Shown here: piece by piece, positions 1 to 5,779 of the stretch
Numbering within the stretch: position 1 is the stretch's first letter
Layout of the letters: every line of letters starts with the position of its first letter
Notes under the pieces: generated by a model
What the model was told of the DNA's origin: nothing
The model's database searches: none
What the model saw: only the letters and a program-made list of their open reading frames with translations
Made by a program: the position numbers and the translations under genes
Origin: Hyphomicrobiales bacterium
GTDB lineage: Bacteria > Pseudomonadota > Alphaproteobacteria > Rhizobiales > Aestuariivirgaceae
Length of the DNA stretch: 6,227 bases
Direction of reading: 5' to 3'
Assembly: GCA_027067085.1 (NCBI GenBank)
Contig: JAMOMM010000494.1
Location: 1-6,227 of the forward strand

Positions 1-1067
1 TTGATCTGGATGCACTGGAACGTAATGTCAAAAAAATGGGTGATCATGCTAAAGAAATGGGTGTTCGTCATCGCGCTCACGGCAAAATGCATAAATCTGT
101 TGATGTGGCTAAGCTACAAGAAAAACTGGGCGATTCAGTTGGTGTTTGTTGTCAAAAAGTTTCAGAAGCTGAAGTTTTTGTTCGTGGTGGTATCAAAGAT
201 GTCATGGTGTCTAATCAAGTTCGTGACCCTGCCAAAATTGACCGTCTAGCGCGGATGCCAAAACTTGGCGCTCGTATTTTGGTTTGCGTTGATGATCCTG
301 AAAATGTCGCAGATCTAGCGGCGGCGGCTCAAAAACATGGCACCCAACTTGAATGCCTTGTTGAAATTGATTGTGGCGCTGGTCGTTGTGGCGTTACCTC
401 ATCGCAAGAAGTCGTCAATATTGCAAAGCTGATTGATGCCGCAGACGGTTTAAAATTTGCTGGCATTCAAGCCTATCAAGGCGCGATGCAACACATGGAC
501 CTTTATCTCGACCGCAAAGAAAAAATTGATATTGCCGTTGAAATGGTCGAAAGCGCTATGACAGCACTTACATCGCAGGGTTTAGAGTGCGATATCGTCG
601 GCGGCGGCGGCACAGGATCTTATTATTTTGAAGGCAATTCGGGCGTTTTCAACGAACTACAATGCGGGTCTTATGCCTTTATGGATGCTGATTATGGTCG
701 CATTTTGGATAAAAATGGCAACCGCATCGATCAAGGTGAATGGGAAAACTCTCTCTTTATTTTAACATCAGTTATGAGCCATTCAAAAGCTGATAAAGCA
801 ATCGTTGATGCGGGTTTAAAAGCCCAATCGGTAGACTCTGGTTTGCCTACTGTGTTTGGCCGCAATGACAAAGTTGAATATCTCAAATGTTCTGACGAGC
901 ACGGTGTGGTTGGTGATCCAGATGGTGTGTTGAAGGTCAACGATAAGCTCAAATTGGTGCCAGGTCACTGTGATCCAACCTGCAACGTGCATGACTGGTA
1001 TGTCGGTGTGCGCAATGGAAAAGTTGAAACACTTTGGCCAGTTTCTGCGCGCGGTAAAGCATACTAA
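1..1067 (+). CDS. bhcC: beta-hydroxyaspartate aldolase BhcC (5'-partial)
   Basis: PLP-dependent fold-III enzyme of the D-threonine aldolase/DSD1-like family. In the beta-hydroxyaspartate cycle it condenses glycine and glyoxylate to (2R,3S)-beta-hydroxyaspartate in the cytoplasm. The reading frame is open from base 3 (first residues DLDALERNVKKMGDHAKEMG), so the ATG at 36 is internal and the true start lies before the window. From memory BhcC is about 387 residues; 354 are visible, so roughly 33 are missing. The PLP-binding lysine is probably the first Lys of HGKMHK (codon 84-86). GGGGTGSYYFE and AFMDADYGRI are the glycine-rich and family-typical segments. The C-terminal PGHCDPTCN carries the His (966-968) and Asp (972-974) expected to hold the divalent metal. 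The whole chain, ending WPVSARGKAY, strongly resembles Paracoccus BhcC as I remember it. The next gene is bhcD, which makes BhcC far more likely than a plain D-threonine aldolase or hydroxyaspartate dehydratase. Confidence 0.9.
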   Translation, partial: DLDALERNVKKMGDHAKEMGVRHRAHGKMHKSVDVAKLQEKLGDSVGVCCQKVSEAEVFVRGGIKDVMVSNQVRDPAKIDRLARMPKLGARILVCVDDPENVADLAAAAQKHGTQLECLVEIDCGAGRCGVTSSQEVVNIAKLIDAADGLKFAGIQAYQGAMQHMDLYLDRKEKIDIAVEMVESAMTALTSQGLECDIVGGGGTGSYYFEGNSGVFNELQCGSYAFMDADYGRILDKNGNRIDQGEWENSLFILTSVMSHSKADKAIVDAGLKAQSVDSGLPTVFGRNDKVEYLKCSDEHGVVGDPDGVLKVNDKLKLVPGHCDPTCNVHDWYVGVRNGKVETLWPVSARGKAY

Positions 1068-1085
1068 TTTTCTCTAAAACACTAT

Positions 1086-1106
1086 GGGTAAGGCTAAACC
1101 TTCCCC
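1086..1106 (+). other. small intergenic hairpin between bhcC and bhcD
   Basis: The left arm GGGTAAGG (1086-1093) and the right arm CCTTCCCC (1099-1106) pair with one mismatch around a 5-nt loop, CTAAA. The hairpin lies 18 bases after the bhcC stop and just ahead of the bhcD ribosome binding site. No T-run follows, so it is not a terminator. It could be an mRNA processing or stability element, or chance. It overlaps the alternative bhcD start at 1084 and weakly argues against that start. Confidence 0.35.
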
Positions 1107-1128
1107 GATTATTACAACAGGATTTAAA

Positions 1129-2094
1129 ATGATTATTGTTCCAGAAAAGGAAATCGCTGATTTAATTGACCGCAAAGCATCTTTTGATGCGGTTGAAAGT
1201 GTGTTTGCTGCAATGGCGCAAAAGGATGCCTATAATTTTCCTGTAATCCGTGAGTCTATCGGATATGCCGATGCCCTTTACGGGTTTAAGTCAGGCTTTG
1301 ATAAAGCTGGTCTAGCGCTTGGATTAAAGTCTGGCGGCTATTGGCCGGGGAACATGGCCAAAGGCCTGACCAATCATCAATCAACTGTAATCTTGTTTGA
1401 CCCTGATACTGGCAAAGTCAAAGCTTTGGTAGGCGGAAACCTGTTAACGGCATTGCGTACGGCCGCTGCTTCAGCTGTCTCTATCAAATATCTAGCGCCA
1501 AAAGGGGCTAAGGTTTTGGGAATGATTGGTGCGGGCCATCAATCTGCATTTCAAATGCGCGCTGCCGCCGAGCAATGCAATTTTGAAAAGGTTATCGGCT
1601 GGAACCACAACCCCGAAAACCTCCATAAGCTTGAAAAAATTGCGCATGAAATTGGTTTGCCTTTTGAAGCCGTTGGGCTTGAGCAATTGGGCGAGCACGC
1701 AGATGTAATCATCACCATCACCTCAAGTTTTGATCCTATTTTGTTAGATGCCCATGTAACAGGCGGCACCCACATCGCTTGCATGGGAACCGATACAAAA
1801 GGCAAACAAGAAGTTGAATCTGCACTGGTTGCACGCGCCACTGTATTTACAGATGAGATTGCCCAATCCATCACTATTGGTGAATGTCAGCATGCAGTTG
1901 GCGATGGTTCTCTCAAAGAGAGTGACATCATAGAACTTGGTTCTGTGATTACCGCTAAACATGTAGGGCGAAGTTTTGATGATGAAATTACTTTATTTGA
2001 TGGCACTGGTGTAGGTCTGCAAGACCTTGCAGTGGCCTCGGCAGCAGTTGATCTCGCCATCAAAAAAGGTGTTGCAATTGACGTTGATTTTTAG
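1129..2094 (+). CDS. bhcD: iminosuccinate reductase BhcD
   Basis: Member of the ornithine cyclodeaminase/mu-crystallin family. In the beta-hydroxyaspartate cycle it reduces iminosuccinate to L-aspartate with NADH, closing the loop that regenerates the amino donor. With the start at 1129 the protein has 321 residues, the length I recall for BhcD. AGGA at 1119-1122 sits 6 bases before this ATG. An in-frame ATG at 1084 would add 15 residues but has no ribosome binding site and gives a leader unlike the family. Visible features are LTALRTAA (106-113), a Rossmann dinucleotide site GMIGAGHQS (131-139) with the GxGxxS pattern, and FDGTGVGLQD (290-299), which is typical of the family. Long runs, such as the segment from the LTALRTAA motif to the Rossmann loop, match remembered Paracoccus BhcD almost exactly. 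It follows bhcC by 61 bases on the same strand, so the two are very probably co-transcribed. A generic ornithine cyclodeaminase is unlikely given this neighbour. Confidence 0.9.
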   Translation: MIIVPEKEIADLIDRKASFDAVESVFAAMAQKDAYNFPVIRESIGYADALYGFKSGFDKAGLALGLKSGGYWPGNMAKGLTNHQSTVILFDPDTGKVKALVGGNLLTALRTAAASAVSIKYLAPKGAKVLGMIGAGHQSAFQMRAAAEQCNFEKVIGWNHNPENLHKLEKIAHEIGLPFEAVGLEQLGEHADVIITITSSFDPILLDAHVTGGTHIACMGTDTKGKQEVESALVARATVFTDEIAQSITIGECQHAVGDGSLKESDIIELGSVITAKHVGRSFDDEITLFDGTGVGLQDLAVASAAVDLAIKKGVAIDVDF

Positions 2095-2208
2095 ACGTTC
2101 AGCTTGGTTCAATTAACAAATTTTGAGGGCTAAATAATCAGTAATCCACCGGCAAAAACCATTGCCAAACTCACTGGCCAAGTGCCAAAATTTCCTTGGG
2201 AGGAAACC
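2095..2208 (+). other. bhcD to TRAP binding-protein intergenic region
   Basis: This is a 114-base gap with no coding potential that I trust. It holds a short inverted repeat GGCAA/TTGCC (2151-2155 and 2162-2166, 6-nt loop). TGCCAAA occurs twice (2163-2169 and 2183-2189), and CACT/AGTG flanks GGCCA at 2172-2184. I see no convincing -35/-10 pair with normal spacing and no T-tailed terminator. The transporter could therefore be read through from bhcD or have its own activator-dependent promoter here. The small symmetric motifs are operator-sized but unproven. Confidence 0.4.
2199..2203 (+). promoter_or_regulatory. strong ribosome binding site of dctP-like gene
   Basis: GGAGG lies 5 bases before the ATG at 2209. 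It fixes the start there rather than at the in-frame GTG at 2182, which would place nine non-signal residues in front of an otherwise standard signal peptide. Confidence 0.8.
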
Positions 2209-3246
2209 ATGAAAACGAAAATACTATCAGCTGTAGCAGCTGTTGCGATGATGAGCACCGCAGCTTCTGCCGAAACAAAACTGGATATGACATCAGCATT
2301 TGGTAAAAACTTGCCAATTCTGGGTACTGCAGCAACTGATTTTGTTGCAAAAATAAACAGTATTTCTACCGATGTTAAGTTTAAACATTTTGACCCAAAC
2401 AAATTGGTGCCAACACTTGAAGCGCTTGATGCTGTTTCGAGTGGTGCTGTGGATTCCTCATTTGCGACATCAGGTTATTGGCAAGGTAAGATCGGTGCAG
2501 CTTCACTGTTTGCGGCGGTTCCATTTGGCCCAGAAGCTGGTGAATTCCTTGGTTGGATTCTCTATGGTAATGGTGCCAAGCTTTGGCAAGAAATGTATGA
2601 CAAAAACGGGTACAATGTAAAAATGTTCCCTTGTGGTATCATTGCGCCAGAAACGTCAGGTTGGTTTAAAAAAGAAATCAATTCTGTAGCTGACCTTAAA
2701 GGTTTGAACATGCGTTTCTTTGGCCTTGGTGCTAAAGCCATGCAAAAACTGGGTGTTTCAACTTCGCTACTCGGTGCATCAGATATTTTCCCAGCACTTG
2801 AGCGCGGTGCCATTGATGCAACAGAGTTCTCAATGCCTCGTATTGATGCGCGTTTGGGCTTCCATAAAATTGCAAAATACAACTATTTTCCTGGATGGCA
2901 TCAGCCTTCAACGTTGTTTGAATTGCTAATCAATAAAGATGTTTATGATAAAATGTCTCCTATTGCCAAAAAGCAAATTGAAGTTGCCTGTCTTGCAAAT
3001 ATGACAACAAATTTGGCTGAAGGCGAAGCAACCAACTATGCTGCAATGGTTAAAAACACCAAAGAAAACGGTGTTAAAATCAAGCAGTGGAGTCCTGAAA
3101 TGCTTGCCGCATTTAAAGGTGCTTGGGATGAAGTTGTTGTCGAACTTTCAAAAGACGATCCATTCTTCCAAAAAGTCTGGGCCGACCTTTCAGAGTATCG
3201 CAAAGGCTATGCAATCTGGTCTAAAAATATCTACCTAAAACGCTAA
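2209..3246 (+). CDS. TRAP transporter periplasmic substrate-binding protein (DctP family, TakP-like)
   Basis: Extracytoplasmic solute receptor of a TRAP transporter. It binds a small carboxylate in the periplasm and hands it to the QM permease. The 345-residue precursor starts with a Sec signal peptide: Lys-containing n-region, hydrophobic core, probable cleavage after ASA (residues 19-21) before ETK. Family features are the AAVPFGPEAGEFLGW stretch (102-116), GWFKKEINSVADLKGLNMRF (151-170) with the carboxylate-binding Arg169, the ALERGAIDATE helix (196-206) and the FPGWHQP segment (227-233). This pattern is that of the mannitol/chloroaromatic and 2-oxoacid branch (TakP, FcbT1) rather than the C4-dicarboxylate DctP or sialic-acid SiaP branches. 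Two pocket positions look changed from what I recall for TakP: Glu148 where a Gln precedes GGWF, and Glu206-Phe207 where Glu-Trp is usual. The substrate is therefore uncertain; the bhc neighbours suggest glycolate, glyoxylate or a related acid. The gene follows bhcD and precedes dctQ and dctM. Confidence 0.88.
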   Translation: MKTKILSAVAAVAMMSTAASAETKLDMTSAFGKNLPILGTAATDFVAKINSISTDVKFKHFDPNKLVPTLEALDAVSSGAVDSSFATSGYWQGKIGAASLFAAVPFGPEAGEFLGWILYGNGAKLWQEMYDKNGYNVKMFPCGIIAPETSGWFKKEINSVADLKGLNMRFFGLGAKAMQKLGVSTSLLGASDIFPALERGAIDATEFSMPRIDARLGFHKIAKYNYFPGWHQPSTLFELLINKDVYDKMSPIAKKQIEVACLANMTTNLAEGEATNYAAMVKNTKENGVKIKQWSPEMLAAFKGAWDEVVVELSKDDPFFQKVWADLSEYRKGYAIWSKNIYLKR

Positions 3247-3264
3247 GTTTTACAGACAATAATT

Positions 3265-3299
3265 GCGGTGGCCATAGCGCTGGCCACCGCTACTCTTTT
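3265..3299 (+). terminator. hairpin unit 1 in the dctP-dctQ gap (attenuator-like)
   Basis: A perfect 10-bp stem, GCGGTGGCCA (3265-3274) with TGGCCACCGC (3281-3290), has a 6-nt loop and is followed by TACTCTTTT. It lies 18 bases after the binding-protein stop codon. A GC-rich stem plus a T-rich tail suggests partial termination or 3' end protection of the upstream message. This would give more binding protein than permease. It forms a tandem pair with the unit at 3300-3334. Confidence 0.7.
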
Positions 3300-3334
3300 G
3301 CTGTGGCCATAGTGTTGGCCGCCGCTGCTTTTTT
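3300..3334 (+). terminator. hairpin unit 2, diverged tandem copy
   Basis: This second 35-base unit matches unit 1 at 29 of 35 positions. The left arm GCTGTGGCCA (3300-3309) pairs with TGGCCGCCGC (3316-3325) in 9 of 10 positions, counting one G-U wobble, over a 6-nt loop. It ends in six T (3329-3334). The stem is weaker than in unit 1 but the T-run is better. The dctQ ribosome binding site begins only 6 bases later, so folding here could also affect dctQ translation. Confidence 0.65.
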
Positions 3335-3352
3335 GCTTTGGGAGGGGTAATC

Positions 3353-4138
3353 ATGGCTGATAATTCTACAGAAACAATTGATCTGGTGGCTGACATTGCC
3401 GACCCAGGCGAACGCGATCGTAGCGAACATTTATGGGGTGACCGCTTGATGATTAATATCGGAAATGTTGCTGCATGGCTCTTTCCTATTTTGATGATTG
3501 CGATTGTCACCCAAGTTTTTATCCGCAAGGCTGGTTTAAACCAAGCATGGCTAGATGATGCGCAGTGGTGGATTTATGGTCTGGCTATGATGTCTGCGTT
3601 TGGGTACGCAATTACCACCGATAGCCATGTGCGCGTTGATATTTTTCACGCAAAATTTTCGCCAGAGAAAAAAGCCCGTATCGAAGTGTTTGCCCTCGGT
3701 TGGCTGCTCTTACCATTTTTAGTCATGATGAGCGACATTCTTTTTCACTATGCCTATGCCTCTTGGCGTGCCAGCGAAGGGTCCGATAGCCCCAATGGTT
3801 TACACGGCTTGTATATGCTGAAAATGGCATTGCCATTGTTGTTCGGGGCAGCCGTTATCGCAGCGTTTGCCGTACTTTATAGAAATCTTGCGAAATTTAC
3901 AAAACCTGCGCTCTGGAAAATTTTTCTCGCGGCATTGCCAACAGTCTGGTTTGTAGCCGAGCGCGCTATTTATTATATTTTGTGGTGGATTACGCGGATT
4001 TCTAATCCCGAATTACATCCTCGACGCATCTCGCGCGAACCTCTTTTGCAAGACACTATCTGGTATGGCCTTGCCACCATCATTGTTCTTGCCGTCGCAA
4101 TTTATTTGCTGAAACGCAACAAGACTTCGAAAGCTTAA
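3353..4138 (+). CDS. TRAP transporter small permease (DctQ family), extended C-terminus
   Basis: Small membrane subunit that links the large permease DctM to the binding protein. The start at 3353 is set by GGAGGGG (3341-3347), 5 bases upstream; an in-frame TTG at 3338 overlaps that site and is unlikely. The protein has 261 residues. After a hydrophilic N-terminus of about 35 residues come predicted membrane segments near 36-57, 72-90, 112-134 and 153-175. HVRVDIF (92-98) followed by a charged loop is the family signature. Two further hydrophobic stretches (about 186-212 and 233-253) follow, separated by a polar loop rich in Arg, Pro and Glu. Typical DctQ proteins have four segments and about 160-200 residues, so the last roughly 80 residues are an addition. 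The stop is four bases before dctM, which suggests translational coupling. Confidence in the family is high from the motif and the flanking genes. Confidence 0.85.
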   Translation: MADNSTETIDLVADIADPGERDRSEHLWGDRLMINIGNVAAWLFPILMIAIVTQVFIRKAGLNQAWLDDAQWWIYGLAMMSAFGYAITTDSHVRVDIFHAKFSPEKKARIEVFALGWLLLPFLVMMSDILFHYAYASWRASEGSDSPNGLHGLYMLKMALPLLFGAAVIAAFAVLYRNLAKFTKPALWKIFLAALPTVWFVAERAIYYILWWITRISNPELHPRRISREPLLQDTIWYGLATIIVLAVAIYLLKRNKTSKA

Positions 4139-4142
4139 TGTA

Positions 4143-5591
4143 ATGGAATTTTTATCCCTGCTCGGTGCCGTGATGAACTTGAACCAATGGATGGTTCTAG
4201 CGATGTTTGTTGTGTTTATTATAATGTTGTTTCGCGGTATACCAGTGGTTTATGCACTGGTTGGTGTCAGTCTGATATTTGCCATGGTCGGCGAGGTGAT
4301 CCTTGATCCGAGCGATAGTTTGATAAATAAATTTATCGAATTTGACAGTACCAGACTTAACTACGTTAAGCTTTCTGCAAATGGTGGGCGGTTTTTCGGT
4401 GGGATTATTAAAAATCCAGTTTTGGTTGCACTGCCGATGTTCATCTTTATGGGCTTGATGCTGGATCAATCTGGTGTGGCGCAAAAGATGATGAAATCCA
4501 TGCAGATTTTGTTTGGGGCTTTAAAGGGCGGCCTTGCCCTAACCGTTATGCTGATTGGTATTATTCTGGCAGCTTCAACGGGAGTGATCGGTGCCTCTGT
4601 GGTTCTTTTAGGCGTTATGGCGGTTCCAACAATGATGGACCAAAATTATAGCAAGCCGATGGCCACGGGAACCATTGCGGCATCAGGCACGCTTGGCATT
4701 CTCATTCCACCATCAATCATGCTTGTCATCATGTCAGATCAACTGGCCATCAGCTTAGGTGATTTGTTTATGGGTGCACTTTTCCCAGGGCTGTTGCTTG
4801 GGGTGCTCTACATATTATTTATCATTATTTATGGTTTGATTTCTCCAGACTCAATGCCTGTACCCAAGGATCGCAAACCAGCCACTTTAAAAGTTCTTGG
4901 TGACGTCGCCATTTCTGTGGTGCCGCCAATTGGTTTGATCTTATTGGTTCTTGGCTCAATATTCTTTGGTTTAGCAACGCCAACTGAGGCATCAGGTATT
5001 GGTGCCTTAGGCGCGACTTTACTGGCGTTGGCAGCGCGTAATTTGAATATGAAAGTGTTTAAAGTGGTCATGCGTCAGACGTTGAATACGTCTGGCTATA
5101 TTGTTGGTATCTTCATTGCCGCAAATTTCTTTGCCTTTATTCTTAGACGTTTTGGCGGTGATGAAATCATTGAAAACATGGTTTTAGGATCGTTTGAAAA
5201 CCCATATATGGTTATTGGCTTTATCTTGTTCATCATTTTCCTTTTGGGTTTCTTGCTGGATTGGATCGAAATCACTTTGATTATTATGCCGCTTATGTTG
5301 CCTGTTGTATTGAGCCTGAATATTCCAGTTGAAGGCTATGGAATTGTTGATAACCCTTCCATCGTGTGGTTCGCCATATTAGTTGCCGTGACATTACAAA
5401 CATCCTTCCTCACGCCACCTGTTGGTTTTGCCTTGTTTTACTTAAAAGGCTGTTGCCCACCGTCAATCACTCTGGCTCACATTTACAAGGGTGTGATTCC
5501 ATTTGTTTTGTTACAAATTCTCGGGTTGGCCATTGTGTTTTACTTCCCTCAACTAACAACATGGTTACCTGCCGTTGCATATGGAAATTAG
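4143..5591 (+). CDS. TRAP transporter large permease (DctM family)
   Basis: Large, roughly 12-segment inner-membrane subunit of the TRAP transporter. It carries the Na+-coupled translocation pathway and belongs to the IT superfamily. The protein has 482 residues and is hydrophobic throughout. Conserved blocks are RGIPVVYALVG (31-41), LPMFIFMGLMLDQSG (97-111), the first hairpin region ATGTIAASGTLGILIPPS (174-191), LATPTEASGIGALGA (277-291) and LQTSFLTPPVGFAL (418-431) of the second hairpin. This matches the branch paired with TakP/FcbT1-like binding proteins. The ATG at 4143 lies four bases after the dctQ stop without a clear ribosome binding site, so translation is probably coupled. ATG at 4173 (residue 11) is possible but also lacks a good site. 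A polar stretch at about 52-90 between segments is longer than I would expect but consistent with this branch. Confidence 0.92.
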   Translation: MEFLSLLGAVMNLNQWMVLAMFVVFIIMLFRGIPVVYALVGVSLIFAMVGEVILDPSDSLINKFIEFDSTRLNYVKLSANGGRFFGGIIKNPVLVALPMFIFMGLMLDQSGVAQKMMKSMQILFGALKGGLALTVMLIGIILAASTGVIGASVVLLGVMAVPTMMDQNYSKPMATGTIAASGTLGILIPPSIMLVIMSDQLAISLGDLFMGALFPGLLLGVLYILFIIIYGLISPDSMPVPKDRKPATLKVLGDVAISVVPPIGLILLVLGSIFFGLATPTEASGIGALGATLLALAARNLNMKVFKVVMRQTLNTSGYIVGIFIAANFFAFILRRFGGDEIIENMVLGSFENPYMVIGFILFIIFLLGFLLDWIEITLIIMPLMLPVVLSLNIPVEGYGIVDNPSIVWFAILVAVTLQTSFLTPPVGFALFYLKGCCPPSITLAHIYKGVIPFVLLQILGLAIVFYFPQLTTWLPAVAYGN

Positions 5592-5595
5592 CCTT

Positions 5596-5718
5596 AAAAT
5601 TAGTTTATGCCTTGAGAGAAAGATAAGTGCATGTCGATGATTGCGATGCCGCGGCCTGACTAGAGTCGGTCTGGTTTAAATTGAACCAGAGCGACCAGCT
5701 TAAGGCATTGATAATTTT
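5596..5718. repeat. imperfect inverted repeat flanking a 5670-5690 hairpin
   Basis: Two 7-base blocks on the left, AAAATTA (5596-5602) and ATGCCTT (5607-5613), are perfectly complementary to AAGGCAT (5702-5708) and TAATTTT (5712-5718). They occur in mirrored order with 4- and 3-base gaps. The arms begin right after the dctM stop codon and enclose the smaller hairpin at 5670-5690. Confidence 0.5.
5670..5690 (+). other. hairpin TCTGGTT/AACCAGA
   Basis: A perfect 7-bp stem (5670-5676 with 5684-5690) has a 7-nt loop, TAAATTG. A competing pairing of GGTC (5668-5671) with GACC (5693-5696) is also possible. No T-run follows, so it is not a classic terminator. Confidence 0.5.
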
Positions 5719-5761
5719 GCGTTTCATGCAGTGTTTGTGATTCAAACAAAACATGAAACGC
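5719..5761 (+). terminator. long two-part hairpin, candidate terminator of the TRAP operon
   Basis: The outer stem GCGTTTCATG (5719-5728) pairs perfectly with CATGAAACGC (5752-5761). After a 3x3 internal loop, TGTTTG (5732-5737) pairs with CAAACA (5743-5748) around a 5-nt loop. That gives 16 base pairs. TCTAGTCTATTTTGTT follows, so a T-rich stretch begins about 8 bases after the stem. It is the only strong hairpin with T-rich sequence between dctM and the remnant, but the tail is less close to the stem than in a canonical terminator. It forms the right half of the 111-bp element, so a role in that element is an alternative. Confidence 0.55.
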
Positions 5762-5779
5762 TCTAGTCTATTTTGTTAA

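Larger units (their letters stand above)
3265..3334 (+). repeat. tandem 35-bp direct repeat, two units
   Basis: Units 3265-3299 and 3300-3334 are adjacent with no spacer and differ at six positions. Most changes fall outside the TGGCC core, and the palindromic design survives in both. This points to local duplication of an attenuator followed by divergence. Confidence 0.8.
5658..5768. repeat. 111-bp element with inverted ends GACTAGAG/CTCTAGTC
   Basis: Perfect 8-bp inverted ends lie at 5658-5665 and 5761-5768. Over 30 bases inward (5658-5687 against the reverse complement of 5739-5768), 20 of 30 positions agree. Two hairpins lie inside. The CTCTAG-type end followed by a T-rich stretch resembles, from memory, intergenic palindromic repeats that are common in Hyphomicrobiales genomes. 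No target duplication is visible beside it. It could be a small non-coding mobile element or an extended double palindrome. Confidence 0.5.
5592..5779. other. noncoding, palindrome-dense region after dctM
   Basis: This is about 190 bases between the dctM stop and the glcF remnant, with no credible gene on either strand. It is packed with overlapping inverted repeats, listed separately (5596-5718, 5658-5768, 5670-5690 and 5719-5761). It probably ends the transporter transcript and contains a dispersed intergenic repeat element or the scar of a rearrangement. Confidence 0.6.

Noticed and set aside
1..249. Open frame from the TTG at base 1
   Set aside because: It is out of frame with bhcC, whose frame is open through the same bases and matches a known family; the product is a low-complexity shadow.
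1084..1128. Longer bhcD start at ATG 1084
   Set aside because: No ribosome binding site is present and the extra 15 residues are unlike the family. ATG 1129 has AGGA at proper spacing and a typical N-terminus.
2104..2140. Sigma-70 promoter for the TRAP genes (TTGGTT or TTAACA with TAAATA/TAATCA)
   Set aside because: Spacing is wrong (21 or 12 bases) or the -10 match is poor. There is not enough to call a promoter.
2130..2402. Reverse-strand open frame over the binding-protein start
   Set aside because: It lies opposite a strongly supported gene with a signal peptide, and its translation has no recognisable feature.
3265..3334. CRISPR array
   Set aside because: There are only two units with no spacers between them. 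Their palindromes with T tails fit attenuators.
5366..5626. Forward open frame overlapping the dctM end
   Set aside because: It is in another frame within conserved DctM sequence and its product shows no family features.
5658..5700. tRNA-like arm (GGTTTAAATTGAACC)
   Set aside because: The loop lacks the TTCRA pattern. No acceptor, D or anticodon arms can be built around it.
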